Positions 24,944 to 33,234 of a DNA stretch of 37,633 nt are shown piece by piece. The stretch is from the NCBI GenBank assembly GCA_000435495.1, contig FR884034.1:9502-47134 (forward strand), given 5' to 3'. Both the position numbers and the translations under genes were made by a program. This stretch comes from Firmicutes bacterium CAG:552 (lineage in GTDB: Bacteria; Bacillota; Clostridia; Christensenellales; Pumilibacteraceae). Under the pieces are notes generated by a model, which was not told the DNA's origin, made no database searches, and saw nothing but the letters and a program-made list of their open reading frames with translations. How positions within the stretch are numbered: position 1 is the stretch's first letter; each line of letters starts with the position of its first letter.

Positions 24944-25928
24944 AATATCTTACGCTAAGTTCGTCCATCGTATCTCCGCCGAAAACTTCGATAACGGCAT
25001 TTGCTATTTCGATAGCCGCAACGCTCTCTGCAACCACGCATGCAGCCTGACACACGCAAACGTCGCTGCGAATTTTTTCGGTCAGACAAGGTTGCCCGCT
25101 CGAATTTATCGTCTTTAATCCGACTAAACTCGGCACGGGTTTAAGAGTAATCGTAAACTCGATATTCTCGCCGTTGCTTATACCGCCTTCTATGCCGCCG
25201 CAGTTGTTAGATGACCGTTTTTGCGGCGTTTCGAATTCATCGGCGACCTCTTTGCCGCTCAGGTTGGCATAATCGACTCCGAGACCGATTTCCACCGCTT
25301 TGACTGAAGGTATGCTCATAAAAGCGCCGCCGAGTCGATAATCGAGTCTGCGATCCCAAAAGACGTGCGAACCTATCCCTGCGTTCAAATTCTTTATCCC
25401 TATCCAAATTTTCCCGCCGAGCGTATCCCCGTTGCGCCTTGCCATTTCTACAGCGCTTAGCATATCGTCGCCGCTCTCGCCTCCGATCTCCAACACTCGA
25501 CTTTCTATCGTGACATTAAGCTCGCCGAGCAGCTGCTTACATACGGACCCTATCGCCGTGCGCATAGCGGTTTCTCTGGCGCTGCCTCTTTCGCTTGCAA
25601 GTGCCGGATCTCCGTAACCGTATTTGAAATCCCCCACATAATCCACATGTCCCGGTCTATAAAAATCGAAATCTCTTTTACCCGAATTGTCGGCGTTCTT
25701 TATATGCAATGTCATCGGCGCACCCGTCGTAACACCGTCAAACAGCCCGCTTGTAATCCTGACTTCATCATGCTCCAACCCCATACGTTCGCCTCTGCCT
25801 ACGGCTGTTCTGCGCCTGCGGAGATCGTCGTTTATAAAAGCTGCGCTTACGCTGAGTCCGGACGGCAGTCCTTCGATAATTCCCGTCAATTCTTCTCCGT
25901 GCGATTCGCCGGCAGTCAAAAACCTCAT
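24924..25928 (-). CDS. aroC: Chorismate synthase
   Basis: FMN-dependent elimination of phosphate from EPSP to give chorismate, the last step of the shared aromatic pathway. The 334-residue protein starts MRFLTAGESHGEELTGIIEG, has RRRRTAVGRGERM, the SERGSARETAMRTA segment, NCGGIEGGISNGENI, and the C-terminal signature RSDVCVCQAACVVAES. It is somewhat shorter than the common 360-390. GGAGGAG sets the start. It is the first gene of the operon, with its own promoter at 25954-25982, so chorismate synthase is the promoter-proximal and dehydroquinate to shikimate steps the distal products. Confidence 0.95.
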   Translation of the reverse strand: MRFLTAGESHGEELTGIIEGLPSGLSVSAAFINDDLRRRRTAVGRGERMGLEHDEVRITSGLFDGVTTGAPMTLHIKNADNSGKRDFDFYRPGHVDYVGDFKYGYGDPALASERGSARETAMRTAIGSVCKQLLGELNVTIESRVLEIGGESGDDMLSAVEMARRNGDTLGGKIWIGIKNLNAGIGSHVFWDRRLDYRLGGAFMSIPSVKAVEIGLGVDYANLSGKEVADEFETPQKRSSNNCGGIEGGISNGENIEFTITLKPVPSLVGLKTINSSGQPCLTEKIRSDVCVCQAACVVAESVAAIEIANAVIEVFGGDTMDELSVRYYEKGKD

Positions 25929-25953
25929 AACTCCTCCGCATACTTTTTTTTAT

Positions 25954-25982
25954 ATTCTAACACGGATTGAGGGAAAAATCAA
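25954..25982 (-). promoter_or_regulatory. Sigma-A promoter of the aro operon
   Basis: Minus-strand TTGATT (25977-25982), 17-base spacer, TAGAAT (25954-25959). The leader is about 20 bases, so no T-box or attenuator precedes aroC. Confidence 0.65.
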
Positions 25983-26113
25983 CCTATTATTCGTAAGAGC
26001 GGAAATATTGCTTTGCCCTTACCCAGATTTCGGCTATGACCGATATATGTTTGACATAACGGCTATCCATGGAAATGCATGCCGCTATTGTCTCGATGTC
26101 TTTTGCCGATAAT

Positions 26114-26791
26114 TTATAAGTTTTGTCTTGCTGTAAGCGAAAAATTTATAGCCGTATAAATAGCGTATGCAACCGTCTCCTGATACCCGGCAGAAATTAG
26201 TTTTCTCTCCTCTTCCGGATTGCTTACAAATCCGCATTCGATAAGCAAGGAAGGATAAGGCGAACACTGCAAAACGTAATAATCTCCCGGCATAGCGTTG
26301 CGATTGCAATTCAGCATTCGATTGAGTACGCCCTGTGTTTCCGTAGCCTCGACCTTACTTTTGCCGTCGGGGGCATAAAAAACCTGCGCACCGCTGACGT
26401 ATTTACTCGGATAATAATTTTGATGAATACTCACCATCAGCGCAGGTTTCGCTTCGCATATAATGCTTTTACGTTTTTTCATATCGGCAAGCTTTTTGTT
26501 CTTAGTGGCGGCGCCGTAGAGTCCGACATCGCTTTCCCTGGTCATTACGACGTTATAACCACCGTCAATTAAACATTTTTTCAGTTTTACGGCTATAGCA
26601 AGGTTTATATCGCTTTCCTTTACGCCGCTTGCGCCTACGACTCCGCCGTCCTCGCCGCCGTGTCCGACGTCGACGACTATAGTTTTCGAACCGGTTACAG
26701 ACGACGGAACGGCTACCGCAAGACTACAGCCGATTATCGTAATCGCAATGACAATTGCCACCAAATTTCGTAGCCTTATACTAAAAATCAT
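26114..26791 (-). CDS. cwlD: Germination-specific N-acetylmuramoyl-L-alanine amidase
   Basis: Zinc amidase (Amidase_3) that strips peptide side chains from cortex muramic acid so that muramic-lactam can form, a mark recognised by germination lytic enzymes. The 225-residue protein has an N-terminal signal/anchor helix (residues 8-30), VDVGHGGEDGG (H44), E59, SIHQNYY (H123) and LIECGFVSN (E185): the full zinc and catalytic set. Size and the lack of cell-wall-binding repeats fit CwlD (B. subtilis 237) rather than vegetative amidases. It starts one base after the M1 peptidase stop, so the two are one operon. Confidence 0.88.
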   Translation of the reverse strand: MIFSIRLRNLVAIVIAITIIGCSLAVAVPSSVTGSKTIVVDVGHGGEDGGVVGASGVKESDINLAIAVKLKKCLIDGGYNVVMTRESDVGLYGAATKNKKLADMKKRKSIICEAKPALMVSIHQNYYPSKYVSGAQVFYAPDGKSKVEATETQGVLNRMLNCNRNAMPGDYYVLQCSPYPSLLIECGFVSNPEEERKLISAGYQETVAYAIYTAINFSLTARQNL

Positions 26792-26792
26792 G

Positions 26793-28202
26793 TCAACTTA
26801 CCGAATACAAATGAGCTTTGCCGCTGAGCCACCCTTCGAAATAGGACTGCAAATTCCTCCCGCTCGCCTTTTCCATGGCGCCGACAAAATCTTCGGCTTT
26901 TGCGACCTTACCGCTATAAAGCTTGTAATAGAGCTTTAATCCGTCGAAAAATGCACCGTCGCCTATCAAAATGCGTGTGCTGTCAAACATTATTTGCCCA
27001 CGCACATATGCGTTAAAAGTATATTCGGCGTTATTTACGTAATCTCCTACGCACTTACGCATAGGCTGCTGTTCTCCGTGTGCGTAAATTTCGCAATAAA
27101 GCGAATATGACGTAAGCGAATCTGCTATACGACTTTCTCTTTTTACGCCGTAATCAGGGTGTTTTTCGTAAAAAACCGTAGTGGAATATTCGGTAAGCCC
27201 TTCGTCAAGCCACGCTTCGTTTACCTGATCGTTACCAACAGCGGCATACCACCATTGATGGGCAGTTTCGTGGATTATCACCTCTTCAACCGCCTTTTCG
27301 TCAAGAACGTCACTTATATAGCAAAGTGCGGGATATTCCATTCCTCCGCTGTAAAACGCCGTTTTTACAACCGAGTACTCTTTGTACGCATAATTCCCGA
27401 ACATATCCGAAAAAAACGTTATCGCTTCCGTTATAAGCGGCGTATAATCTTCTTCTCCTTCAGTACAATAATTAATTTTAATGCCGTTTACGTTGGCACT
27501 CTTTATATTAAAGTCTCCTATAACTACGGCAAAGTCTCTCACGTTGTCTGCACTGACGTTAAGAACTCCGTTTTCGCCCACGCCGCCTGTCGACACGGCT
27601 TTCAGTTCCTCGGGATACGACAGCGAAACTCTGTAATCAGCCACAGTTGAGTCAAACGGGTCTCCGAATACGTAGTACGGGTGCGTTTTCCATTCCGTGT
27701 CGAAAGCGCAAAGAACCGGATACCAGTTTCCTAAATTGTACTTGCCTTCCAAATATCCGAGCCTATGAGCCGCTTGCGGCAAAAGCACCGAAAAATTCAT
27801 ACTTACGCTCGTCCTTTGAGTAGGCATTACGGCAGGAATTGCCACTGTCATAATGTCTCCTTCGATCTCAAAGCGAGCTTCTTTCCCGTCAACCGTAACG
27901 CCCGAAACGTCTATTCCCCCGAAACTTTTCCCTTGCGAAAAAGCCGCCGAAGTATCTGCTCCCGTCAAACTGCCGCCCTCTTTGTACGCATTAGGATACA
28001 AATGAAAAGCCAGAGTTTCCAATTCGCTTTGGGTGTCGTTATAAAAATCCAACTCCATTTTTGCGTTTATCGTTCGATTTGCTGCGTCGAGAGTTCCTTC
28101 TATAGTGTATTTGCTGCGCTTCGAATCGTCGGAACAACCGACAAACGCCGTTACCGACAAAAGGATTGCCATAGCTGCCATTAGACTAAAAATTTTTTTC
28201 AT
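26793..28202 (-). CDS. M1-family (gluzincin) metallopeptidase lipoprotein
   Basis: A 469-residue surface lipoprotein: signal peptide with lipobox FVGC (C23), an M1-type N-terminal beta domain (TIEGTLDAANRTINAKMEL, FHLYPNAYKEG), and the catalytic domain with GGMEYP (286-291, variant of GAMEN), HETAHQWW (H311, E312, H315) and the second zinc glutamate in WLDEGLTEY (E334). It should be an exposed zinc aminopeptidase-like enzyme. It lacks the large C-terminal HEAT-like domain of PepN. GGAGGAG precedes the ATG. It is upstream of cwlD in the same operon; whether it acts in the spore envelope is unknown. Confidence 0.88.
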   Translation of the reverse strand: MKKIFSLMAAMAILLSVTAFVGCSDDSKRSKYTIEGTLDAANRTINAKMELDFYNDTQSELETLAFHLYPNAYKEGGSLTGADTSAAFSQGKSFGGIDVSGVTVDGKEARFEIEGDIMTVAIPAVMPTQRTSVSMNFSVLLPQAAHRLGYLEGKYNLGNWYPVLCAFDTEWKTHPYYVFGDPFDSTVADYRVSLSYPEELKAVSTGGVGENGVLNVSADNVRDFAVVIGDFNIKSANVNGIKINYCTEGEEDYTPLITEAITFFSDMFGNYAYKEYSVVKTAFYSGGMEYPALCYISDVLDEKAVEEVIIHETAHQWWYAAVGNDQVNEAWLDEGLTEYSTTVFYEKHPDYGVKRESRIADSLTSYSLYCEIYAHGEQQPMRKCVGDYVNNAEYTFNAYVRGQIMFDSTRILIGDGAFFDGLKLYYKLYSGKVAKAEDFVGAMEKASGRNLQSYFEGWLSGKAHLYSVS

Positions 28203-28313
28203 GTAACTCCTCCGTTTGCTTGTTTACCGTTATATGGACACAAAAAATATATGACTGCAATTATAAAAATATGAGTTTGTACGTCGTAATTACATACAAC
28301 GCAGCTTAAGCGT

Positions 28314-28343
28314 TTGACTTTTTATGCTTCGCAGTGTTATACT
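28314..28343 (+). promoter_or_regulatory. Sigma-A promoter of the uracil permease gene
   Basis: TTGACT (28314-28319), 18-base spacer, TATACT (28338-28343). AAGGAGA follows 20 bases later. The leader is too short for a purine riboswitch or a PyrR attenuator. Confidence 0.7.
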
Positions 28344-28374
28344 TTCGGCGATAAAATAACCAAGGAGAAGTTTT

Positions 28375-29793
28375 ATGCAACTTACTTACAAAGTAAACGA
28401 GAAAGCGCCTTTCGGCAAAAACCTTTTGTACGCTTTCCAGCAAGTGCTTGCTATTATAGCGGCAACCGTGCTCGTACCCGTACTTGTAAACGGCAATTCG
28501 TCGGCAGGCGACGCTCAACTTAGCCAATCTTCGGCTTTGATAGGCGCCGGCATAGGTACGATAGTCTATCTGTTGTTTACCAAATTCAAAAGCCCGGTAT
28601 TCCTCGGATCTTCCTTCGCATTTATAATGCCGTTGGCTACGGGCGTAGCCTTCGGATATTGCGGAGTTATCCTCGGAGCGGTGTTCGCCGGACTTGTGTA
28701 TACGATAATTGCTATCGTCATCAAGTTTGCCGGATCGGACTGGATAAACAAGCTGATGCCGCCGGTAATAATCGGACCTACCGTTGCCCTTATCGGTCTG
28801 AGCCTTTCCAGTTCCGCCATGAACAATCTTATGAATATTTCGGTAAGCGCAGACAATTATAACCTTATGAGCATACTTATCGGCGTAATAACCTTTCTCG
28901 TAACCGTTATCGTTTCCGTAAAAGGCACTAAGGGCATGAAACTTATCCCCTTCGTTATCGGAGTCGGCGCAGGTTATTTTGTGGCAGTAATCGCTACCCT
29001 TATAGGTTATAACGCCTGCGGTAACGAATACTTTAACCTCGTAAACTTCAGCGCATTTGCAAGCATCGCAGACTTCCGCAACTGGATGCCTGATATCGTT
29101 TTGATAGACGCCATAAAGGAAATTGCCAACGGAACGGTAAAACTCGACGGCTCGGGAGTTTTGTCTGTATTCCTCGCATTTGCTCCGGTTGCATTGGTTG
29201 TTTTTGCCGAACACGTAGCAGACCATAAAAACATTTCAACGATTATCGAACACGATCTTCTCAAAGATCCCGGACTGGATCGCACGCTGCTCGGTGACGG
29301 CGTCGGTTCGATTGCCGGCACATTGGTAGGCGGTTGCCCCAACACGACTTATGGCGAATCTATCGGTTGCGTGGCCATCACCGGTAACGCTTCTGTCACC
29401 ACCATCGTCACCACTGCGATTATGTGTGTCGTACTCGGATTTATTTATCCCATAATGGTATTCATCGAAAGCATTCCCGGCTGCGTAGTAGGCGGCATAA
29501 GCATTGCTTTGTACGGCTTTATCGCAGTATCCGGTTTGAGAATGTTTAAGCACGTAGACCTCGACGACAGTAAAAACCTTTTCGTCGTAGCAGCTATTCT
29601 TGTAGCAGGTCTCGGCAATATGGAACTTAAATTCGGAAGCATAACCATTTCCAATATTGCTTGTGCGCTCATACTCGGCATTATCGTAAATGCAGTTATT
29701 CGTCCCTCGCATCCCGAAGTTAAAAAGGAAGTATCTTACGACGGAAAGACGGAAGAAACTATGTTCGGAACTGTCGAATCGGAAAACAAATAA
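28375..29793 (+). CDS. uraA: Uracil permease, NCS2/NAT family
   Basis: A 472-residue proton-coupled nucleobase transporter of the inner membrane with about 14 hydrophobic segments. UraA-type motifs are clear: FQQVLAIIAATVLVP at the start, FLGSSFAFIMPL, LMPPVIIGPTVALIGLSL, AEHVADHKN with the substrate-binding glutamate, and GGCPNTTYGESIG, the NAT signature. Uracil is favoured over xanthine by the close match of the AEHVADHKN and PNTTYGE segments to UraA (inference). AAGGAGA precedes the ATG; monocistronic with its own promoter and terminator. Confidence 0.92.
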   Translation: MQLTYKVNEKAPFGKNLLYAFQQVLAIIAATVLVPVLVNGNSSAGDAQLSQSSALIGAGIGTIVYLLFTKFKSPVFLGSSFAFIMPLATGVAFGYCGVILGAVFAGLVYTIIAIVIKFAGSDWINKLMPPVIIGPTVALIGLSLSSSAMNNLMNISVSADNYNLMSILIGVITFLVTVIVSVKGTKGMKLIPFVIGVGAGYFVAVIATLIGYNACGNEYFNLVNFSAFASIADFRNWMPDIVLIDAIKEIANGTVKLDGSGVLSVFLAFAPVALVVFAEHVADHKNISTIIEHDLLKDPGLDRTLLGDGVGSIAGTLVGGCPNTTYGESIGCVAITGNASVTTIVTTAIMCVVLGFIYPIMVFIESIPGCVVGGISIALYGFIAVSGLRMFKHVDLDDSKNLFVVAAILVAGLGNMELKFGSITISNIACALILGIIVNAVIRPSHPEVKKEVSYDGKTEETMFGTVESENK

Positions 29794-29810
29794 AACTTAC
29801 ATACAAAAGA

Positions 29811-29850
29811 AAAATCGGTCTTTTGCGATTTGCGAAAGACCGATTTTTTT
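29811..29850 (+). terminator. Terminator after uraA
   Basis: AAAATCGGTCTTT (29811-29823) pairs perfectly with AAAGACCGATTTT (29835-29847) around an 11-base loop, followed by more T. Confidence 0.85.
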
Positions 29851-30439
29851 ATATCTTAAAAAATATCAATTAAGTTTTTTCGTATCTGCTCCATATAATA
29901 ACACTATTACCGAATTTGATTATTACCTGATACAAATCACGCATAAAACAATCAACTTATCATTTTCTTAACCGACTAATATGTCGTTAAATGGTCGCTT
30001 TGTCTTTTGCCTCCACCGCTCTCTTATACCATTCTCGAATTAGTCTATGAGTTTAAGTCACACCCAAAAGCAGTTCAACTCCGCAAATTAGGAACCTTAA
30101 CTGTAAAACTTAGAGCATATAACGTATCGAATAAAGCCTACTCGATGCCCAATACTTAACTTTGTATACAACATACTTATGCTTAGCACACAGCAGCGCT
30201 ACATCGCTTAAATTAAATTATCTTCTGTCTACGACAACACGATTGAAATCGATTTATAAATCCGTCATTCACTGTTTGACAATACGAATCATACTATCCT
30301 AATTCAATCAATCTGCACACCATGCTATTTCGAGCCGTACGACTATCAAAGTATATGCCGCATGCCGCTTGCGATATATAAATCGGGTTATTTTCCCTTG
30401 CGATCTGTCGATATTTACATAAAATTCGCAAAATTTAAA
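29851..30439. other. Gene-free, AT-rich spacer
   Basis: Nearly 600 bases without an open frame above about 35 codons, ribosome-binding site, or recognised RNA gene. Stop codons are frequent in all frames. On the minus strand a few short runs look protein-like (for example REWYKRAVEAKDKATI near 30000-30050, and DVALLCAKHKYVVYKVKYW near 30150-30215), but each is bounded by stops and not joined to its neighbours. It may be a decayed gene, a structured RNA I do not recognise, or neutral spacer. Confidence 0.5.
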
Positions 30440-30494
30440 AATAAAAAACACACGAAGAAAGCCATCGAATTTCGCTTGACTATCTACGTGCGCC
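30440..30494 (-). terminator. Probable terminator of the four-helix membrane protein gene
   Basis: On the minus strand CGCACG pairs with CGTGTG at the base of a loop that contains a further AAGC/GCTT pairing. TTTTTTATTTTT follows. Confidence 0.45.
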
Positions 30495-30520
30495 TTTTAT
30501 TTGTGTAATTAAATTATCTA

Positions 30521-31081
30521 TTAGCTTTTAACTTTGTAGAGATTTGCTAACGCCCCGAGCACACCTGCAATCATAATATAACCGCCTATATTTACTTTAG
30601 TGCTTGCTTTTGCGACGCCCCCCAAATCAACAGAAACATACTTACCTGCAACCACAAACGCAAATATAAGAGCGATAATAGAAGCAAGAAAAAGAATGAT
30701 GCCGAGGATGGTATTTATAAGCTTAAATCTCATTCCCACCAAATCCAAAACCGCAAACACGGCTACGCCTGCACCGGCTATCACCGTAATCGAATAAAAC
30801 AGACAAAGCATTACGGTTACAAAACCGTTTTCGTCACTGTTTTTAAGTCCTATTATAGCGTTTGCCCCCGCAGTAAAGTCACTCGACGATTCTCCGCTAA
30901 AGAACCCCTTAACTATATCTGCGCCGGTAGTAGGACTAGACGTAGAAGCTCCGCCCATTATCGAAGTCGATGCTGTACTTTTCAGCACAGGCATAAATAA
31001 CGTGCATACCACCAAAACGCCCAAAACTATAACTACAAGATCGATAATAAGGCTCAACTGTTTGTTTTTTCTTTTTGCCAT
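30521..31081 (-). CDS. Small four-helix membrane protein, unknown function
   Basis: I do not recognise the family. The 186-residue product has four hydrophobic helices (about residues 10-32, 85-112, 120-145 and 160-182) after a basic start MAKRKNK, and a Ser/Thr/Gly-rich, presumably extracytoplasmic loop between helices 1 and 2 (TASTSIMGGASTSSPTTG then GFFSGESSSDFT). The layout is like a claudin or tetraspan fold. AAGGAGGAATT before the ATG at 31081 fixes the start; the frame stays open upstream to a TTG, but that TTG is part of the promoter, so the extension is not coding. Own promoter and long leader, so not simply a fourth ABC-operon gene. Confidence 0.75.
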   Translation of the reverse strand: MAKRKNKQLSLIIDLVVIVLGVLVVCTLFMPVLKSTASTSIMGGASTSSPTTGADIVKGFFSGESSSDFTAGANAIIGLKNSDENGFVTVMLCLFYSITVIAGAGVAVFAVLDLVGMRFKLINTILGIILFLASIIALIFAFVVAGKYVSVDLGGVAKASTKVNIGGYIMIAGVLGALANLYKVKS

Positions 31082-31210
31082 AATTCCTCCTTTTTGAGTA
31101 GCGAACAGCCGCCTTAAATTAAAGTCGGCTATTTGCAAAAAATAATTTTGATTGCCTCTGCTTCTACCTCGCCACGTCACGCACGAGAATATGTACAGAA
31201 GTTTATCAAT
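31082..31210 (-). promoter_or_regulatory. Structured 5' leader of the four-helix membrane protein gene
   Basis: The predicted transcript has about 130 leader bases, long compared with about 20-45 elsewhere in the window. Two hairpins are visible: 31168-31187 (CTCG/CGAG ends with inner CGT/ACG) and 31107-31130 (AGCCG/CGGCT extended by CTT/AAG), the second just upstream of the AAGGAGG. It matches no riboswitch class I know. Confidence 0.4.
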
Positions 31211-31216
31211 AACAAG

Positions 31217-31246
31217 ATTATATATTATCTCTTTTAACTTTGTCAA
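31217..31246 (-). promoter_or_regulatory. Sigma-A promoter of the four-helix membrane protein gene
   Basis: Minus-strand TTGACA (31241-31246), 18-base spacer, TATAAT (31217-31222), both boxes perfect. Confidence 0.8.
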
Positions 31247-31305
31247 GCAAAACTATGTACGAAAAAATAACGTGCGCATGTTAGTTTTTTAGCACAAAGC
31301 GACTT

Positions 31306-32448
31306 TTAGTCAGCAAAGAAAGTACTTACATCGATTTTTTGATAACCGCCGTACATTGCGTTTGCAATCGAATCGTAACAATCTTCGCCCAAGAAAAACG
31401 CAGTTATTTCTCTCGCCTTTCGGACATAATCGAGGGTATCGGCATCAAACGAATAAGCTACCGCCGCTGCAAAAAATGCATCCGCATAGGCTATCTCGAG
31501 ATTAGTAAAATATGCGTTATACGGCATTTGTAAATATACTTCGCCGTCAACAAAAGCTTTTAGGCTCGAATATTTCTTAGAATCTTTGACATAGTCGTTC
31601 TTGAATGCGCCTATCCCCCCTGCGTCCAATATTATTATGTCAGGATTAAGCGTAAGCAGCATTTCAGGATCTATTGCCGACTGATAACCCTTATAGCCGT
31701 TTTCATCCAAAATATTTCTTATACCTGACGCATCGAATATGGAATACTGGGCGCTGCTGCTGCCTATGCTCTGCACCCCAAACTTGCTGTGACAACCCAA
31801 GTAAACGCTCTTTTTAGTGGTGTTCTCCTGCTCGCTTGCAATATTTTTAAGTTCGGATTTTAGCGAAGCAATGTAAGACACAACTGCATTTGCTCTTTCC
31901 TCCGCTCCGATAATCTTACCTATCAACCAAAGCGACTTGTCCACCGCAGGATCAAATGCCTCCTTCGTACCGTAGCTCAGCGACACAACCGGAATACGGG
32001 TACTTTCGTAAAGTTCATCGATAAGCTCAATGTCCGTGTTATACATGCTGAAGATGACGTCGGGATTGCAACTTAAAATTTTTTCTTTGTCTGCCGTAGA
32101 ATTTGGTCCGCCTCTTCCGCACGAAGGCAACGAGTTAAATATATCCGAATTCTTCATCTTATACGGACGAATGGATAAATTGTTTCCGATCCCCGTGCCG
32201 TCTTTGTCTACGTCCTCTACACCGCAGAGCATGCTTAAATCACCGACGTACGTAAATAATCTAAGCGCACCGGCACCGATGCAAACGACCTTTTGCACCT
32301 TAGCGGGAACATCGACTTTGCGATTTGCCAAATCAACGACTGTAACCGTCTCCTTATCATCGGCAGGCGGATTAATCGGAGAACAGGCTGCGATGAAAAC
32401 GATAAACACTATAATTGCTGCAACAAAAGCTATTTTCTTTATCTTCAT
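31306..32448 (-). CDS. ABC transporter substrate-binding lipoprotein, iron-complex/cobalamin type
   Basis: A 380-residue extracytoplasmic binding protein with a type II signal peptide and lipobox FIAAC (C22), then a class III two-lobe PeripBP_2 fold: TVVDLANRKVDVPAKVQKVVCIG opening, NPDVIFSMYN, IPVVSLSYG, a long connecting helix about 180-215, and LNPDIIILDAGG. This cluster brings siderophores, haem or cobalamin to FecCD-type permeases. Substrate cannot be told from sequence. It is the last gene of the importer operon, 18 bases after the ATPase stop, with AAGGAG as ribosome-binding site. Cysteines 119 and about 127 region (SCGRGG, LSCNPD) are unusual but not diagnostic. Confidence 0.88.
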   Translation of the reverse strand: MKIKKIAFVAAIIVFIVFIAACSPINPPADDKETVTVVDLANRKVDVPAKVQKVVCIGAGALRLFTYVGDLSMLCGVEDVDKDGTGIGNNLSIRPYKMKNSDIFNSLPSCGRGGPNSTADKEKILSCNPDVIFSMYNTDIELIDELYESTRIPVVSLSYGTKEAFDPAVDKSLWLIGKIIGAEERANAVVSYIASLKSELKNIASEQENTTKKSVYLGCHSKFGVQSIGSSSAQYSIFDASGIRNILDENGYKGYQSAIDPEMLLTLNPDIIILDAGGIGAFKNDYVKDSKKYSSLKAFVDGEVYLQMPYNAYFTNLEIAYADAFFAAAVAYSFDADTLDYVRKAREITAFFLGEDCYDSIANAMYGGYQKIDVSTFFAD

Positions 32449-32466
32449 AATATATACTCCTTAGCT

Positions 32467-33234
32467 TTACTTATACAAAACGGAATATTTGCCATTATCT
32501 TTAATTATTTCGGCGTCTATATCGAATACCTGTTTTATGTCGTCGTCGCTCAAACGAGAAGCCTCGCACGCTGCGTATACCTTTCCTTGTTTAAGCAATA
32601 CGATATCGTCGGCAAACCTTACGGCAAATTGAAGATCGTGCACGACAGCGACCGTAATCAAATTGTTTTCCCTTGTCGTTTGTCGCAAAAACTCCAAGAC
32701 GTTTATCTGGTTTTTTATATCGAGATTACTTGTAGGCTCGTCCAGAAGCAAAATCCCGGCCTTTTGCGCCAATGCTCTCGCAATCGCCGTTTTTTGCTTC
32801 TCGCCGCCGCTTAGAGTAAGGACGTTACGCATCGCCATATCGGTCAATGAGAGTCTTTCGATAATATCTTCCGAAATCCGAATATCTTCCTTACTTATCC
32901 CCCATTTGATGTACGGGAGTCTGCCGGTAAGCACGGCATCGAATACGCTCATCGGCGGAAAAACCACGGTCTGCGGCACATATCCTACTATTTTTGCTCG
33001 TTCTTTCGGTTTAAGTTTTAATAAATCTATCTCGCTTTTGTCGTCTTTTACGACGGAGAGAGAACCCTCGCCCTCAACGATGCCGCCAAGGCAATTAAGT
33101 AACGTGGTTTTACCGACGCCGTTACGACCGAGCAAAAACAAACATCTCCCCGAATGCGCCTCGATTGTCACTCCGTCAAATATCTTTTTGCCCTTTTCGT
33201 AGCCGAAACCGAGATTTTTAGCCAGCAATTTCAT
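32467..33234 (-). CDS. ABC transporter ATPase, FecE/BtuD type
   Basis: A 255-residue nucleotide-binding subunit. Walker A is LLGRNGVGKTTLL (about 34-46), Q-loop VGYVPQT, signature LSGGEKQKTAIARAL, Walker B ILLLDEPTSNLD and switch histidine VVHDLQ. The C-terminal about 40 residues (GKVYAACEASRLSDDDIKQVF) match FecE/BtuD-like proteins. Its start lies inside the permease gene (17-base overlap at 33218-33234), which supports coupled translation and a two-subunit complex. Confidence 0.93.
   Translation of the reverse strand: MKLLAKNLGFGYEKGKKIFDGVTIEAHSGRCLFLLGRNGVGKTTLLNCLGGIVEGEGSLSVVKDDKSEIDLLKLKPKERAKIVGYVPQTVVFPPMSVFDAVLTGRLPYIKWGISKEDIRISEDIIERLSLTDMAMRNVLTLSGGEKQKTAIARALAQKAGILLLDEPTSNLDIKNQINVLEFLRQTTRENNLITVAVVHDLQFAVRFADDIVLLKQGKVYAACEASRLSDDDIKQVFDIDAEIIKDNGKYSVLYK

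Noticed and set aside
26056..26088. Hairpin ATAACGGC/GCCGCTAT as cwlD terminator
   Set aside because: Stem of 8 pairs but no T tract on the minus strand, and a long loop; too weak to list as a terminator.
28306..29226. Long minus-strand frame opposite uraA (306 codons)
   Set aside because: Tyr/His/Cys-rich composition without domains; it is the shadow of a hydrophobic transporter gene.
29990..30220. Minus-strand protein-like fragments as a small gene
   Set aside because: Each run is at most about 35 codons, flanked by stops, without start codon and ribosome-binding site; kept only as a possible remnant.
31082..31246. N-terminal extension of the four-helix membrane protein by 55 codons from a TTG
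   Set aside because: The TTG belongs to the TTGACA promoter box, and a strong AAGGAGG site precedes the downstream ATG.
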